The notes under the pieces were generated by a model that worked only from the letters and a program-made list of their open reading frames with translations, did no database searches and was not told the origin of the DNA. A stretch of 21,721 bases of DNA from an uncultured Alphaproteobacteria bacterium (GTDB lineage Bacteria > Pseudomonadota > Alphaproteobacteria > CAAHEQ01 > UBA3637), in NCBI GenBank assembly GCA_944391545.1, contig CALXTZ010000008.1, positions 1-21,721 on the forward strand, in the 5' to 3' direction. Made by a program: the position numbers and the translations under genes. Of the stretch, positions 14,333 through 21,678 are shown one piece after another (the first letter of the stretch is position 1; the number at the start of each line of letters is the position of its first letter).

Positions 14333-17300
14333 ATGAAAAAACTGATCATTGTTCTCGTTGTCTTGATTCTTTTGGCCGGCGGCGCCGTGTTTGCCCTGAC
14401 CAAAACGCTGGATGCACAAAGCTATAAAGCACAAATCATTCAGGCGGCTCAAGAATTAACCGGCCATACGATGGAAGTTTCCGGGCCTGTCGATGTTCAG
14501 TTGTTCCCAAGCCCGACAATTACCTTAAACGATGTCAAAATTAAAAACATCCCGGGATCCGCCACACCGGATTTGGCAACCATCAAACGCGTGAATGCAA
14601 CCGTCAAATGGGGTTCTTTGTTTGAAACACCGTTGATTATCGAAAAAATCACGCTGGACAGCCCGGCTTTTTTCATGGAGCGCAATGAAAAAGGTCAGGT
14701 TAACTGGGATTTCCCGTTCTTACAGGAAAAAACCGTCAACCCCGAACAGGATAACCTGATCGGCAAATCCATTTTGGAAGTGCCGCCGCAATTCAAAAGC
14801 CTGGCGATTCAAAACGGCAGTCTGACCTATACAAACGCTTTAACGGGATTTAAGCAGACTTTTCAACAAATCAAAGGAAACTTAACGGCCGATTCAATCA
14901 ACGGTCCGTTTAAGTTCTCGGGTTCTTTTGCCTGGAACCAAAATCCGATTCAACTTTCTTTGACAACCGGGAAACTGTTCGCGACACAATCGGCCGACAT
15001 CAAATTGACATTGATTGATCCGGACAGCAGAGCGCAAATGAATTTAACCGGAAAGTTGGAAAATCTGACAAAGACGGCTGATATGACCGGCGGATTTTCC
15101 ATCAATGTTCCCAAAATGTCTCCTTTCTTAAGAACGATCGCGGGATATACGCAATTGCCCGTCTCTCTGGAAAGACCGTTGATCGGAACATCGACGTTCG
15201 CTTTTTCAAGCGCCAAAGCGTCTTTTAACGACATTGCGTTCAGATATGGGACGTCAGAACTTGAAAATTCCATCTCCGGCAGTCTTTCTTTTATCTACCC
15301 GAAAACAAAGGGAGCTCAAACACAAATTGAAGCGTCTATGGTCTTAAGCAAAGTTGATTTAGATGCTTTTATGCCGTTGCTCCCCAAAGAAACCGAATTA
15401 AAATCGCGGTTCATGGCGCTTCAACGGACGATAACATCAGATCTTGACTTGAAAATCAAAGCGACTTCCGTCACGTATCGGAAAGCATCGCTGAAAGGCA
15501 CCACGTTGGATATCCTTCACCAAAACGGCGTCACAACCGTCAAGGAATTCAAAACAAAGTTGCCCGGAGACACGGAATTAAGCCTGACCGGCGACATTGA
15601 TGTCATTGAAAATGCGCCTCAAGCCAAATTAACCGTTTCCGTATCGTCGCCGGACATGAAGAAAACGACCGAATGGCTGAACATTGGGTTACCAAACGGA
15701 TTGACATTGATGAATATGGACACACTTAAAGCTTCGGCTCAACTGGTCTTGCGGGAAACAGACATCACTTTGTCCAAAATAAATGCCGAAGCCAATGACG
15801 GCACGTTGACCGGTTCCATGACTTTTTCGTTAACCGAAGCCAAACCGACCGGCGTCATTCAAACGACGTTAAAGAACGTCAACCTCGACAGTTATCTGAC
15901 GGCTTCGCTCGGAAAAGAAAAACAAAGCCTGCCCGATTTATGGAAAAACATTCAAAAATCATTTATGGATAGCACGCTTTTATCTGATTATAACCTGCAA
16001 TTCACCGTCAACGGTTCCGATGTTACGTTCAAAAATATTCCGATGGGTCAACTCACAGTACAAGGATCCGTTCAAGATGGAACGTTAACGGTCCAAAATT
16101 TAAAAGTGGAAGGTGCTGCAACAGCCAACTTAACGCTTTCCGGAAAGCTGCAAAAGCAAAACAATGAACTGACATTTACCAACGTCGCTTATGACTTCAA
16201 TGTTCCGAGAGCTTCCGTTTTTATGGACAGAGCTATGATTGCGTCTCCTTTGTCCGGACAAATCAACAGCGTTTCGATTTCCGGAACGGCTTCGGGACAA
16301 CCGGATGCTTTTGCCTTTAACACCGTTATGAATTTCTCGCAAGCTCAAATCAGAGCGCAAGGACAAATTCAGCGGAAAAATGCTATTCCGAATTACAATG
16401 TGGCTTTATCGATCGCGCATCCGAACTTTCATCAATTTATGAAATTATTTGATGAAAATTTCAATCGTTTTCCTTATCTGTCCGGCACGCTCATGTTCCA
16501 GGCAAACCTAACGGGAACGCCGGATGCTTTCAAGCTGTTCGAAATTGACGGGATGATCGGAACGCAACGGTTTAAAGGAGACGTTACCATTACGCAAGAC
16601 ATTACCCGTAAAATTCAAGCGAACCTGACATCGCCGTTATTCAATCTTGAAAAAATCTATCCCAAAAAAGACATGATTCGGGGAATCGATCCCAACACGA
16701 GCAGAGCTCAATTTTCTAATGACCTATTCGATTTCTCCAGCTTTGACGGATTAGATTTGGATGTCACAGCCTCTGCCGACAAAATGATTTTCGACAAAAC
16801 AAACGTGGATTTGATGAGTACACATTTCACGTTAAAAGAAAAAGTTTTGACTGTCGAATATCTGAAAGGGACAATGAATGAAGGATCTTTATCCCTGGAA
16901 GGCTCTCTCAATGCGGGAACGGCGGAACCGATTATTGATGCGACCATTCAAGGTGAAAACATCAAAGTCACGCCGGATGCATGGGCTTTGGGACGGTACC
17001 GGTTAAAAAGCGGAAAAAGTGCGTTCCTCTTTGACTTCAACGCGCGCGGTAATTCATTGGAAGACATGATTCGTTCGCTGTCGGCTAACGGAACTTACTC
17101 GATCAAAGACGGGACCGTTTCGGGATTAAATATCAACGGCATTGAAAATCAAACAAAGCTGATTTTGCATAAAGGACAAGAAGCCGATACGTTCGAAAAA
17201 ACGTTGAATACGCAATTGACGATGGGAGAAACAAACTTCACCTCCTTAAGCGGTACGTATACTATTTCAAACGGCGTCTTACGGTCTTCGGACAGCATGT

Positions 17301-18175
17301 TCCGCTCGCCCGAAAGCAACGCCATCATCCAAGCAACACTTGATTTACCGAACTGGACGGTTTTATCATCGATTGCTTTATCCATGACAGCCTTTGACGG
17401 TTTTCCGCCCATTTCCATTGTTATTAAAGGGCTTATCCATGCGCCGGAAATCGAAGCAGACACAGCGGCCTATATTCGTTATTTGACCTCTGCGTCGGCT
17501 CAAATCCGTGATACGGCTTTACAAGAAAAGCTGGAACGCGAACGGCGGCAAGCGCAAATGGATGCCGATCAGCGCAAACAAGAAGCTGTCCGTTTGGCCG
17601 GCTCGGCGAATGCGAAAATTGACGAGACACAAAAAATCATTCAAATGGCTCCAACTCCGCAAGGAGAAGAAGAACTGATCCGTGCGCAGGATGCAGCATC
17701 CGTGATTAATGAGCTGTCGATTAAGGAAACCATTTCCGAAACAGATCTGAAGAAAATCGAAGAACAATATAATTTATTGTTGCAACGGACGGGCCTGGCT
17801 CAAAACGCATCAATGGAAATTGCTTTAACCGGCATGCGCCAACAAACTCAAAACCTGATGGCATCGGCTCAAGATACGATGAACGCCATTAACCGCATTT
17901 ACCAACGGTTGATGGGTGTTGAAATGGTTGATGCGGCTTACAAAAAAGGCTTTGAAATGTTCACCTTGATGGGGCGGTTAAGAACTTTTGTGGATCAATC
18001 TCAAGATTTGTCCAAAAACACGCAGGCGTTAGCACAAATGCAACAAGCCATGCAAATCTTGACGGATAATTATAATGCGATTGCCAAATTTGACGTGGAC
18101 ACACCGGTTTCCGGAGACGGTGAAATCAATCGCCCGAATGTTCGCGGCAAAATCATGCGTAGCAATTCATTATAA
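14333..18175 (+). CDS. large AsmA-family protein with C-terminal coiled coil
   Basis: A 1280-residue protein with one N-terminal membrane helix (about 3-23) and a long periplasmic part. The start matches AsmA: ALTKTLDAQSYKAQIIQAAQ, VDVQLFPSPTITLNDVKI and WGSLFETPLIIEKITLDSP. Repeated beta-strand stretches (TLTGSMTFSL, GTLTVQNLKVEG, GSLSLEGSLN) fit the bridge-like, lipid-transport-type fold proposed for AsmA-like proteins. A second AsmA-type domain lies at about 780-1040. The last 220 residues are different: a glutamine-rich helical region starts at about 1060 (QEKLERERRQAQMDADQRKQ). It is about twice the length of E. coli AsmA. AAGGGAG sits 6 bases before the ATG, and the gene ends at a strong terminator. 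The likely role is phospholipid movement to, or integrity of, the outer membrane; this is inference from the family. Confidence 0.85.
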   Translation: MKKLIIVLVVLILLAGGAVFALTKTLDAQSYKAQIIQAAQELTGHTMEVSGPVDVQLFPSPTITLNDVKIKNIPGSATPDLATIKRVNATVKWGSLFETPLIIEKITLDSPAFFMERNEKGQVNWDFPFLQEKTVNPEQDNLIGKSILEVPPQFKSLAIQNGSLTYTNALTGFKQTFQQIKGNLTADSINGPFKFSGSFAWNQNPIQLSLTTGKLFATQSADIKLTLIDPDSRAQMNLTGKLENLTKTADMTGGFSINVPKMSPFLRTIAGYTQLPVSLERPLIGTSTFAFSSAKASFNDIAFRYGTSELENSISGSLSFIYPKTKGAQTQIEASMVLSKVDLDAFMPLLPKETELKSRFMALQRTITSDLDLKIKATSVTYRKASLKGTTLDILHQNGVTTVKEFKTKLPGDTELSLTGDIDVIENAPQAKLTVSVSSPDMKKTTEWLNIGLPNGLTLMNMDTLKASAQLVLRETDITLSKINAEANDGTLTGSMTFSLTEAKPTGVIQTTLKNVNLDSYLTASLGKEKQSLPDLWKNIQKSFMDSTLLSDYNLQFTVNGSDVTFKNIPMGQLTVQGSVQDGTLTVQNLKVEGAATANLTLSGKLQKQNNELTFTNVAYDFNVPRASVFMDRAMIASPLSGQINSVSISGTASGQPDAFAFNTVMNFSQAQIRAQGQIQRKNAIPNYNVALSIAHPNFHQFMKLFDENFNRFPYLSGTLMFQANLTGTPDAFKLFEIDGMIGTQRFKGDVTITQDITRKIQANLTSPLFNLEKIYPKKDMIRGIDPNTSRAQFSNDLFDFSSFDGLDLDVTASADKMIFDKTNVDLMSTHFTLKEKVLTVEYLKGTMNEGSLSLEGSLNAGTAEPIIDATIQGENIKVTPDAWALGRYRLKSGKSAFLFDFNARGNSLEDMIRSLSANGTYSIKDGTVSGLNINGIENQTKLILHKGQEADTFEKTLNTQLTMGETNFTSLSGTYTISNGVLRSSDSMFRSPESNAIIQATLDLPNWTVLSSIALSMTAFDGFPPISIVIKGLIHAPEIEADTAAYIRYLTSASAQIRDTALQEKLERERRQAQMDADQRKQEAVRLAGSANAKIDETQKIIQMAPTPQGEEELIRAQDAASVINELSIKETISETDLKKIEEQYNLLLQRTGLAQNASMEIALTGMRQQTQNLMASAQDTMNAINRIYQRLMGVEMVDAAYKKGFEMFTLMGRLRTFVDQSQDLSKNTQALAQMQQAMQILTDNYNAIAKFDVDTPVSGDGEINRPNVRGKIMRSNSL

Positions 18176-18176
18176 A

Positions 18177-18206
18177 GAAAGGAGCCGTTTGGCTCCTTTC
18201 ATTTTA
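18177..18206. terminator. strong hairpin terminator shared by convergent genes
   Basis: A perfect 10-base-pair stem, GAAAGGAGCC (18177-18186) and GGCTCCTTTC (18191-18200), with loop GTTT is followed by ATTTTAT on the plus strand and by TTTATAA on the minus strand. It begins 2 bases after the asmA-type stop and can serve the leftward pilin-lectin operon as well. Confidence 0.85.
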
Positions 18207-18293
18207 TCAGTTAATACATAAAGCACGACACCCTATTTCTCTAGTACCATTTCTCACATAATTGCCTGAAGGCGAATAAAAGCTGGCGAATCT
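18207..18293 (-). pseudogene. C-terminal remnant of a second lectin-like gene
   Basis: Immediately after the lectin-like gene, in another frame, the minus strand reads RFASFYSPSGNYVRNG then TREIGCRALCIN and a TGA at 18207-18209, next to the terminator. Aligned without gaps to the end of the intact protein (PSKGGVYSYFRDYTYRVFC), it keeps P, S, V, R, R and C at the same places, with D/E, V/A and F/L pairs. It has no start of its own. The simplest reading is two tandem genes fused by deletion, or replacement of the gene's end. Confidence 0.5.
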
Positions 18294-18663
18294 AGCGACA
18301 AAACACACGGTAAGTATAGTCCCGAAAGTATGAGTACACACCTCCTTTTGAAGGAACAATGCCGAACACAGAATTATCCCTATTTGCGGTTGCAGTCATG
18401 ACATCTTCATCAATAGAACTGGTAATCCACGAGCATTTTCCACTTCCTGTATTTCCGTCCCAATCAGGACAAACTTCATACATGGTCGCCAAATGACGAC
18501 CATTCGCTTTGCACCAATTCGCTGCACTCCACCAGTTGAGCTTGATATTGCTGATACAAAACGTATTTCCATCGACAGTATATTCCGTTCCGCCGTCACA
18601 TGCGGCAATGGCCGGAGTTGATAACATGACTGTTAAACAGATTGTTAAAAATAATTTTTTCAT
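18292..18663 (-). CDS. small secreted C-type-lectin-like protein
   Basis: A 123-residue protein with a clear signal peptide (MKKLFLTICLTVMLSTPAIA, cleaved about residue 20-21). The mature part has the pattern W-x2-A-x3-C-x3-G-x-H-L-A-T (NWWSAANWCKANGRHLAT, 43-60), then CSWITSS and a closing cysteine (VFC, 120-122). This resembles the opening helix and the final cysteine of a short C-type-lectin-like fold; six cysteines could form three disulfides. AAGGAG lies 6 bases before the ATG at 18663; an in-frame longer start at 18729 would lack the signal peptide and overlap the upstream gene. It starts 16 bases after the pilin-EGF gene, so it shares that transcript and the poly-G promoter. Ligand unknown; an adhesin or tip protein is inference. 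Confidence 0.75.
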   Translation of the reverse strand: MKKLFLTICLTVMLSTPAIAACDGGTEYTVDGNTFCISNIKLNWWSAANWCKANGRHLATMYEVCPDWDGNTGSGKCSWITSSIDEDVMTATANRDNSVFGIVPSKGGVYSYFRDYTYRVFCR

Positions 18664-18679
18664 GATTTTCTCCTTATGA

Positions 18680-20284
18680 TTAATTTGAACATGTTTTGCT
18701 GGTACTATCCATTGATAAGCAATACCCATACATCGGGTCAGAACCGGTCGAGCCTAAACTGTTTGTGTAATCCTCATCCGATGACGTCAGATTGCAATAC
18801 ATGCCCGACGAACAACCCGTTTCTTCCCGCAAGTCACTGTCTGTTAAATGAATGTTCTGTTTACACGATCCACCGCTTGACGTCATCTGTTCACAGACGC
18901 CGTACATCGTACTGGCTCCTGTGGAACCCAAACCACCGCTGCAATCTTCTTTTGTCCATGCAACACGACAATATTGACCGGCTGGACAACTGCTAACATT
19001 TAAATCGCCTAAGTGAACACCTTGTTTGCAGGAGGCATCATTTGATGTCATTGGCTCACAAACACCATACATTGTTGGCGCACCTGTGGAATCAAGACTG
19101 CCACTGCAACTTTCACTCGTCCACGCCACTCGACAATATTGCCCCGATGGGCAACTGCTTGTATTTAAATCAGGAAGTGTCTCATAGGTCGTTGTTGGAT
19201 TCACATAGCCCGTTACCTGACACGTCGCTTTTATGGAACCGGTTGGGTTCACATATCCCGTGACTTGACAATCCGAACCAATCGCTCCGACCGGATTCGT
19301 GTATCGGTAAACACATGCTGTTTCCCCGCAACATGTTTGCGTCTCTTCCTGCCATGTTTGACCGGCGGCTTCACAACATTCTTGACTGTCTTCCGGATTG
19401 CAACATGAACCCTCTAAACAAACGCCCGTTGAACAAACTGTCCCGTCCGGCAAGTTTGTAAGTTGGTCGCAACCGTCTTCAACGGAAGTGATTTCTTGAC
19501 ATTCCGTCGGTGTATCTAGTGTCGGGCAAACACATTCATAATCCGTACACACTTCACCGTCAGTACACTCTTCATCCGTTGTGCAGGCCGGCGGCATCTC
19601 ACAATGAACGCCCTTATACCCGTTCGTACAATCACACACACCGTTGTTACAAACGCCGTGTAAACCGCAATCTATTCCGTCACACGGATCTTTCGTTCCG
19701 GATCCAGAACCACTGCCGCTTCCGGAACCACCACCTCCCGTTCCATTGCAAATCGCCCCGTCTTCGCCGAAACAGAACTTCATCGCCAAGCCGTCCGTCG
19801 TCCCGCAAATGTCACTATCCCCTTGATAAACCGTATTCCCTACAACAATCTGGTCGATGTCTGTCGGGTTCATTTTCAAAATCATTTCACACACGCGATA
19901 CGTCACACCCGTTGCTTCTACGTAATACGACGAACCGGCATCTTTCTTCGTTGTCATCGGGTAATAGGTTCCCGCCGGTAAATCCGGGAATGTAAATTCA
20001 TGGCCAGCCGGTTTGCTCGCATAATTTTCATCCACCATCGGCACATTCGTACCACGCAACATCACATCATAAATCGTCTCATTCGCGCGATGCTTGTTCA
20101 TCGCATACGTAAACCCGACCAAAGCCGTGATACTTAACACACCGATTATCGCCAAAACACCCAACATCTCTATCATACTACGACCTGTGTGTCCCGAACG
20201 GCCGCGACGCTTTCCAAGTGCTTCGGTCGTTATACGACGCCCCCACAATACTCCCTTACTTTTTCCGAAAAACCGTTCCAACAT
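18680..20284 (-). CDS. type IV pilin-like protein fused to EGF-like and cysteine-rich repeats
   Basis: A 534-residue protein. A basic 34-residue leader ends in G34, followed by RSMIE with the conserved glutamate at mature position 5 (E39) and a hydrophobic helix (about 40-62). This is the prepilin cleavage/methylation signature, but with arginine at +1 instead of the usual phenylalanine or methionine. A variable head (63-180) and a glycine-serine linker (about 181-198) follow. Next is an EGF-like module with cysteine spacing C-x4-C-x5-C-x4-C-x-C-x8-C (201-228), then cysteine-rich segments, 16-residue repeats (CQVTGYVNPT) and three 55-residue repeats up to the C-terminus. ATG 20284 is chosen because AGGAGG lies 6 bases upstream; the in-frame TTG at 20299 only reads the ribosome-binding site. 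It is probably exported by a type IV pilus or type II system and displayed at the surface. The next gene is the lectin-like one. Confidence 0.85.
   Translation of the reverse strand: MLERFFGKSKGVLWGRRITTEALGKRRGRSGHTGRSMIEMLGVLAIIGVLSITALVGFTYAMNKHRANETIYDVMLRGTNVPMVDENYASKPAGHEFTFPDLPAGTYYPMTTKKDAGSSYYVEATGVTYRVCEMILKMNPTDIDQIVVGNTVYQGDSDICGTTDGLAMKFCFGEDGAICNGTGGGGSGSGSGSGSGTKDPCDGIDCGLHGVCNNGVCDCTNGYKGVHCEMPPACTTDEECTDGEVCTDYECVCPTLDTPTECQEITSVEDGCDQLTNLPDGTVCSTGVCLEGSCCNPEDSQECCEAAGQTWQEETQTCCGETACVYRYTNPVGAIGSDCQVTGYVNPTGSIKATCQVTGYVNPTTTYETLPDLNTSSCPSGQYCRVAWTSESCSGSLDSTGAPTMYGVCEPMTSNDASCKQGVHLGDLNVSSCPAGQYCRVAWTKEDCSGGLGSTGASTMYGVCEQMTSSGGSCKQNIHLTDSDLREETGCSSGMYCNLTSSDEDYTNSLGSTGSDPMYGYCLSMDSTSKTCSN
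18683..19177 (-). repeat. three tandem 55-residue (165-base) coding repeats
   Basis: Units 19013-19177, 18848-19012 and 18683-18847 end the pilin-EGF protein. Units one and two are close copies (DLNxSSCPxGQYCRVAWT, SCSGxLxSTGAxTMYGVC-type ends, SCKQ). The third is diverged but keeps GCSSGMYC, LGSTG, MYGYC and the last cysteine. Confidence 0.85.
19193..19303 (-). repeat. 16-residue (48-base) coding repeats
   Basis: Two full units (19256-19303 and 19208-19255) and a partial third (19193-19207) have the consensus Y(T/V)NP(V/T)G(A/S)I-x2-(D/T)CQVTG. Short in-register repeats like these can change in copy number. Confidence 0.8.
20060..20186 (-). repeat. duplicated pilin 5' segment, copy 1
   Basis: This segment encodes the prepilin motif, membrane helix and MNKHRAN...DVML. 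It is roughly 80 percent identical by eye to 21491-21617 in the second pilin gene. Sequences downstream of it in the two genes are unrelated until the EGF modules. Confidence 0.7.
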
Positions 20285-20318
20285 TCGTCTCCTCCTCAAA
20301 ATACATCGATTCGGAAGT

Positions 20319-20355
20319 ATTATAACATCCCCCCCCCCCCCCGCCTACTTGTCAA
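20319..20355 (-). promoter_or_regulatory. poly-G spacer promoter of the pilin-EGF/lectin operon
   Basis: Minus strand perfect -35 TTGACA (20350-20355) and perfect -10 TATAAT (20319-20324) are separated by 25 bases: AGTAGGC, fourteen G and ATGT. At this tract length the spacer is too long for normal sigma-70 use; six G would give 17. The block TGTCAAGAACTTT (20350-20362, plus strand) is identical to 103-115. The -10 lies 35 bases before the ATG of the pilin gene. Tract-length change is the expected on/off or graded control. Confidence 0.7.
20329..20342. repeat. poly-C/G homopolymer tract, 14 bases
   Basis: Fourteen C on the plus strand (G on the minus strand) fall wholly within the spacer between consensus -35 and -10 boxes. 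Confidence 0.9.
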
Positions 20356-20368
20356 GAACTTTCTTCAT

Positions 20369-20395
20369 AAAAAAAAGAGGTCGTGTGGCCTCTTT
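20369..20395 (-). terminator. intrinsic terminator of the second pilin-EGF gene
   Basis: On the minus strand AAAGAGGCC, loop ACAC and GACCTCTTT form a 9-base-pair stem with one wobble, followed by a run of eight T (plus strand A at 20369-20376). It lies about 40 bases after the stop at 20432 and just before the poly-G promoter of the next operon, so the two pilin genes are separate transcription units. Confidence 0.85.
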
Positions 20396-20431
20396 CTTAA
20401 AACGCAGCATCAAAGCTATTCTTTTTTGATT

Positions 20432-21640
20432 TTAGTTCAATGCATCAAACGTTAACCAATAGTTCCACAGAACCTCACAAGTCTGCGTGAACGTCCCCGT
20501 AGCCGGAGAACAATCTGTTCCGACATAATCCCCTTCAATGCTATAGATACCGGCGGACATTCCCGCAGTGAAATCACTATTAACTATATAAAGCCCGCCA
20601 TATCCGACTGCTGCAAACGGACCTCCCGGTGTAAACAACGGCATACAAATATTCTTTTGACAAATCATCTGCTTTACACCCTCCGGTAAAGGCGGTTCAC
20701 AATAATACGAATTATCTTGTTTACAACTCCAGCCGCTCGGACAATTCAATTCTCCGCACGTTTCGGCAGCAGCCTGACACACGCCCTCTTGACAAGTCCC
20801 GGCAGTATTGTCTGCAGTTGTACATTCCGTTCCATCCGCTTTATTCGTTATTGTTCCGGTTGAACTGTCACAACTTGACTGACAAGCCGTTAACGTCACT
20901 CCGTAACATTTATCTTCCGTTTCGCAGTAATCTCCCGTATACCCGTCCGTGCATGTACAAACGCCATTCGAGCATGTTCCGTGACCATTACAGGATACGC
21001 CGTAACATGCATCCGGTTCAACTTCACAGTAAGTCCCGCTGTATCCGTTTACGCACTGGCACACCCCTTCAGAACACGTTCCGCCGTTTTGACATGTAAC
21101 ATTCAAACACGGATCCGGTTCAATTTCACAATACGTTCCGCTGTATCCGTTCACACACCGACAGACGCCGTCCAAACAGCTTCCGCCGTGTTGGCAAATA
21201 AGACCTTCACATTTATCTTCTTCCGGCGGGGTCGGATCAGGAGCAGGGCCTCCTGATCCGCTCGTCTCAAGCCCGAAAACATACGTCACGCCCTGCCCCG
21301 TCCGACGTACCTCTTCTATCGGGTCTTGTATAAGTTCCTCTATTCGATCATAAACCGCATCCGTCACATCCGATACCGTTATTTCAAATCCGTCCGCCGT
21401 CAAAGCAATATCAAATTGTTTATTCGAAGCCGGATAAAAATCAGACGGAATGGTTTCCTTTCCCGTCAATAAAACTTCCGTCGCCAACAACATCACATCA
21501 TGCGTCACCGTGTTGGCCCGATGCTTGTTCATCGCATAAGTAAACCCGACCAACGCCGCAATGCTTAACACACCGATAATCGCTAAAACTGCCAGCATTT
21601 CAATCATTGACCGACCCATTTGTTTTTGAAAATTTTGCAT
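20432..21640 (-). CDS. type IV pilin-like protein fused to three EGF-like repeats
   Basis: A 402-residue protein. The leader is short and G9 precedes RSMIE (E14 at mature position 5). The hydrophobic helix (15-37) matches that of the neighbouring pilin gene almost residue for residue. A head of about 90 residues follows, then a proline/glycine linker (127-142). Three EGF-like modules (144-171, 178-205 and 212-239) each have cysteine spacing C-x4-C-x5-C-x4-C-x-C-x8-C and the G-Y-(S/T)-G-x-Y-C ending. After another cysteine-rich stretch (245-333) comes a less cysteine-rich tail ending NYWLTFDALN. AAGGAG (21649-21654) lies 8 bases before the ATG. It is presumably inner-membrane anchored as a prepilin, then assembled or exported with the EGF part outside. 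The terminator at 20369-20395 ends the unit. Confidence 0.87.
   Translation of the reverse strand: MQNFQKQMGRSMIEMLAVLAIIGVLSIAALVGFTYAMNKHRANTVTHDVMLLATEVLLTGKETIPSDFYPASNKQFDIALTADGFEITVSDVTDAVYDRIEELIQDPIEEVRRTGQGVTYVFGLETSGSGGPAPDPTPPEEDKCEGLICQHGGSCLDGVCRCVNGYSGTYCEIEPDPCLNVTCQNGGTCSEGVCQCVNGYSGTYCEVEPDACYGVSCNGHGTCSNGVCTCTDGYTGDYCETEDKCYGVTLTACQSSCDSSTGTITNKADGTECTTADNTAGTCQEGVCQAAAETCGELNCPSGWSCKQDNSYYCEPPLPEGVKQMICQKNICMPLFTPGGPFAAVGYGGLYIVNSDFTAGMSAGIYSIEGDYVGTDCSPATGTFTQTCEVLWNYWLTFDALN
20924..21211 (-). repeat. three tandem EGF-like modules (102-base period)
   Basis: Units start at 21211, 21109 and 21007, with identical cysteine spacing and near-identical ends (CVNGYSGTYCE twice, then CTDGYTGDYCE). 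The first two are very similar at the DNA level, suggesting recent duplication. Confidence 0.88.
21491..21617 (-). repeat. duplicated pilin 5' segment, copy 2
   Basis: The partner of 20060-20186. It encodes the same prepilin helix and MNKHRAN...DVML stretch in the second pilin gene. Confidence 0.7.
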
Positions 21641-21669
21641 TTAATTGACTCCTTTTTTTCGTAACTCTA

Positions 21670-21678
21670 CCCCCCCCC
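21670..21678. repeat. poly-C/G tract, 9 bases, upstream of the second pilin gene
   Basis: Nine C on the plus strand (G on the minus strand) lie 30 bases upstream of the ATG at 21640. A weak -10-like TAGAGT (minus strand) directly follows the tract, but no TTGACA-like box is seen in the remaining bases up to the window edge. The whole upstream minus strand is purine-rich. Confidence 0.7.

Noticed and set aside
18207..18663. Diversity-generating retroelement target
   Set aside because: The protein has a lectin-like pattern, but no reverse transcriptase, template repeat or adenine-biased variation is visible in the window.
18683..19303. CRISPR-like or satellite repeat array
   Set aside because: The repeats are in frame, code for cysteine-rich protein modules, and have no spacer pattern.
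20297..20299. TTG at 20299 as the start of the first pilin gene
   Set aside because: The extra codons simply translate the AGGAGGAG ribosome-binding site of the ATG at 20284.
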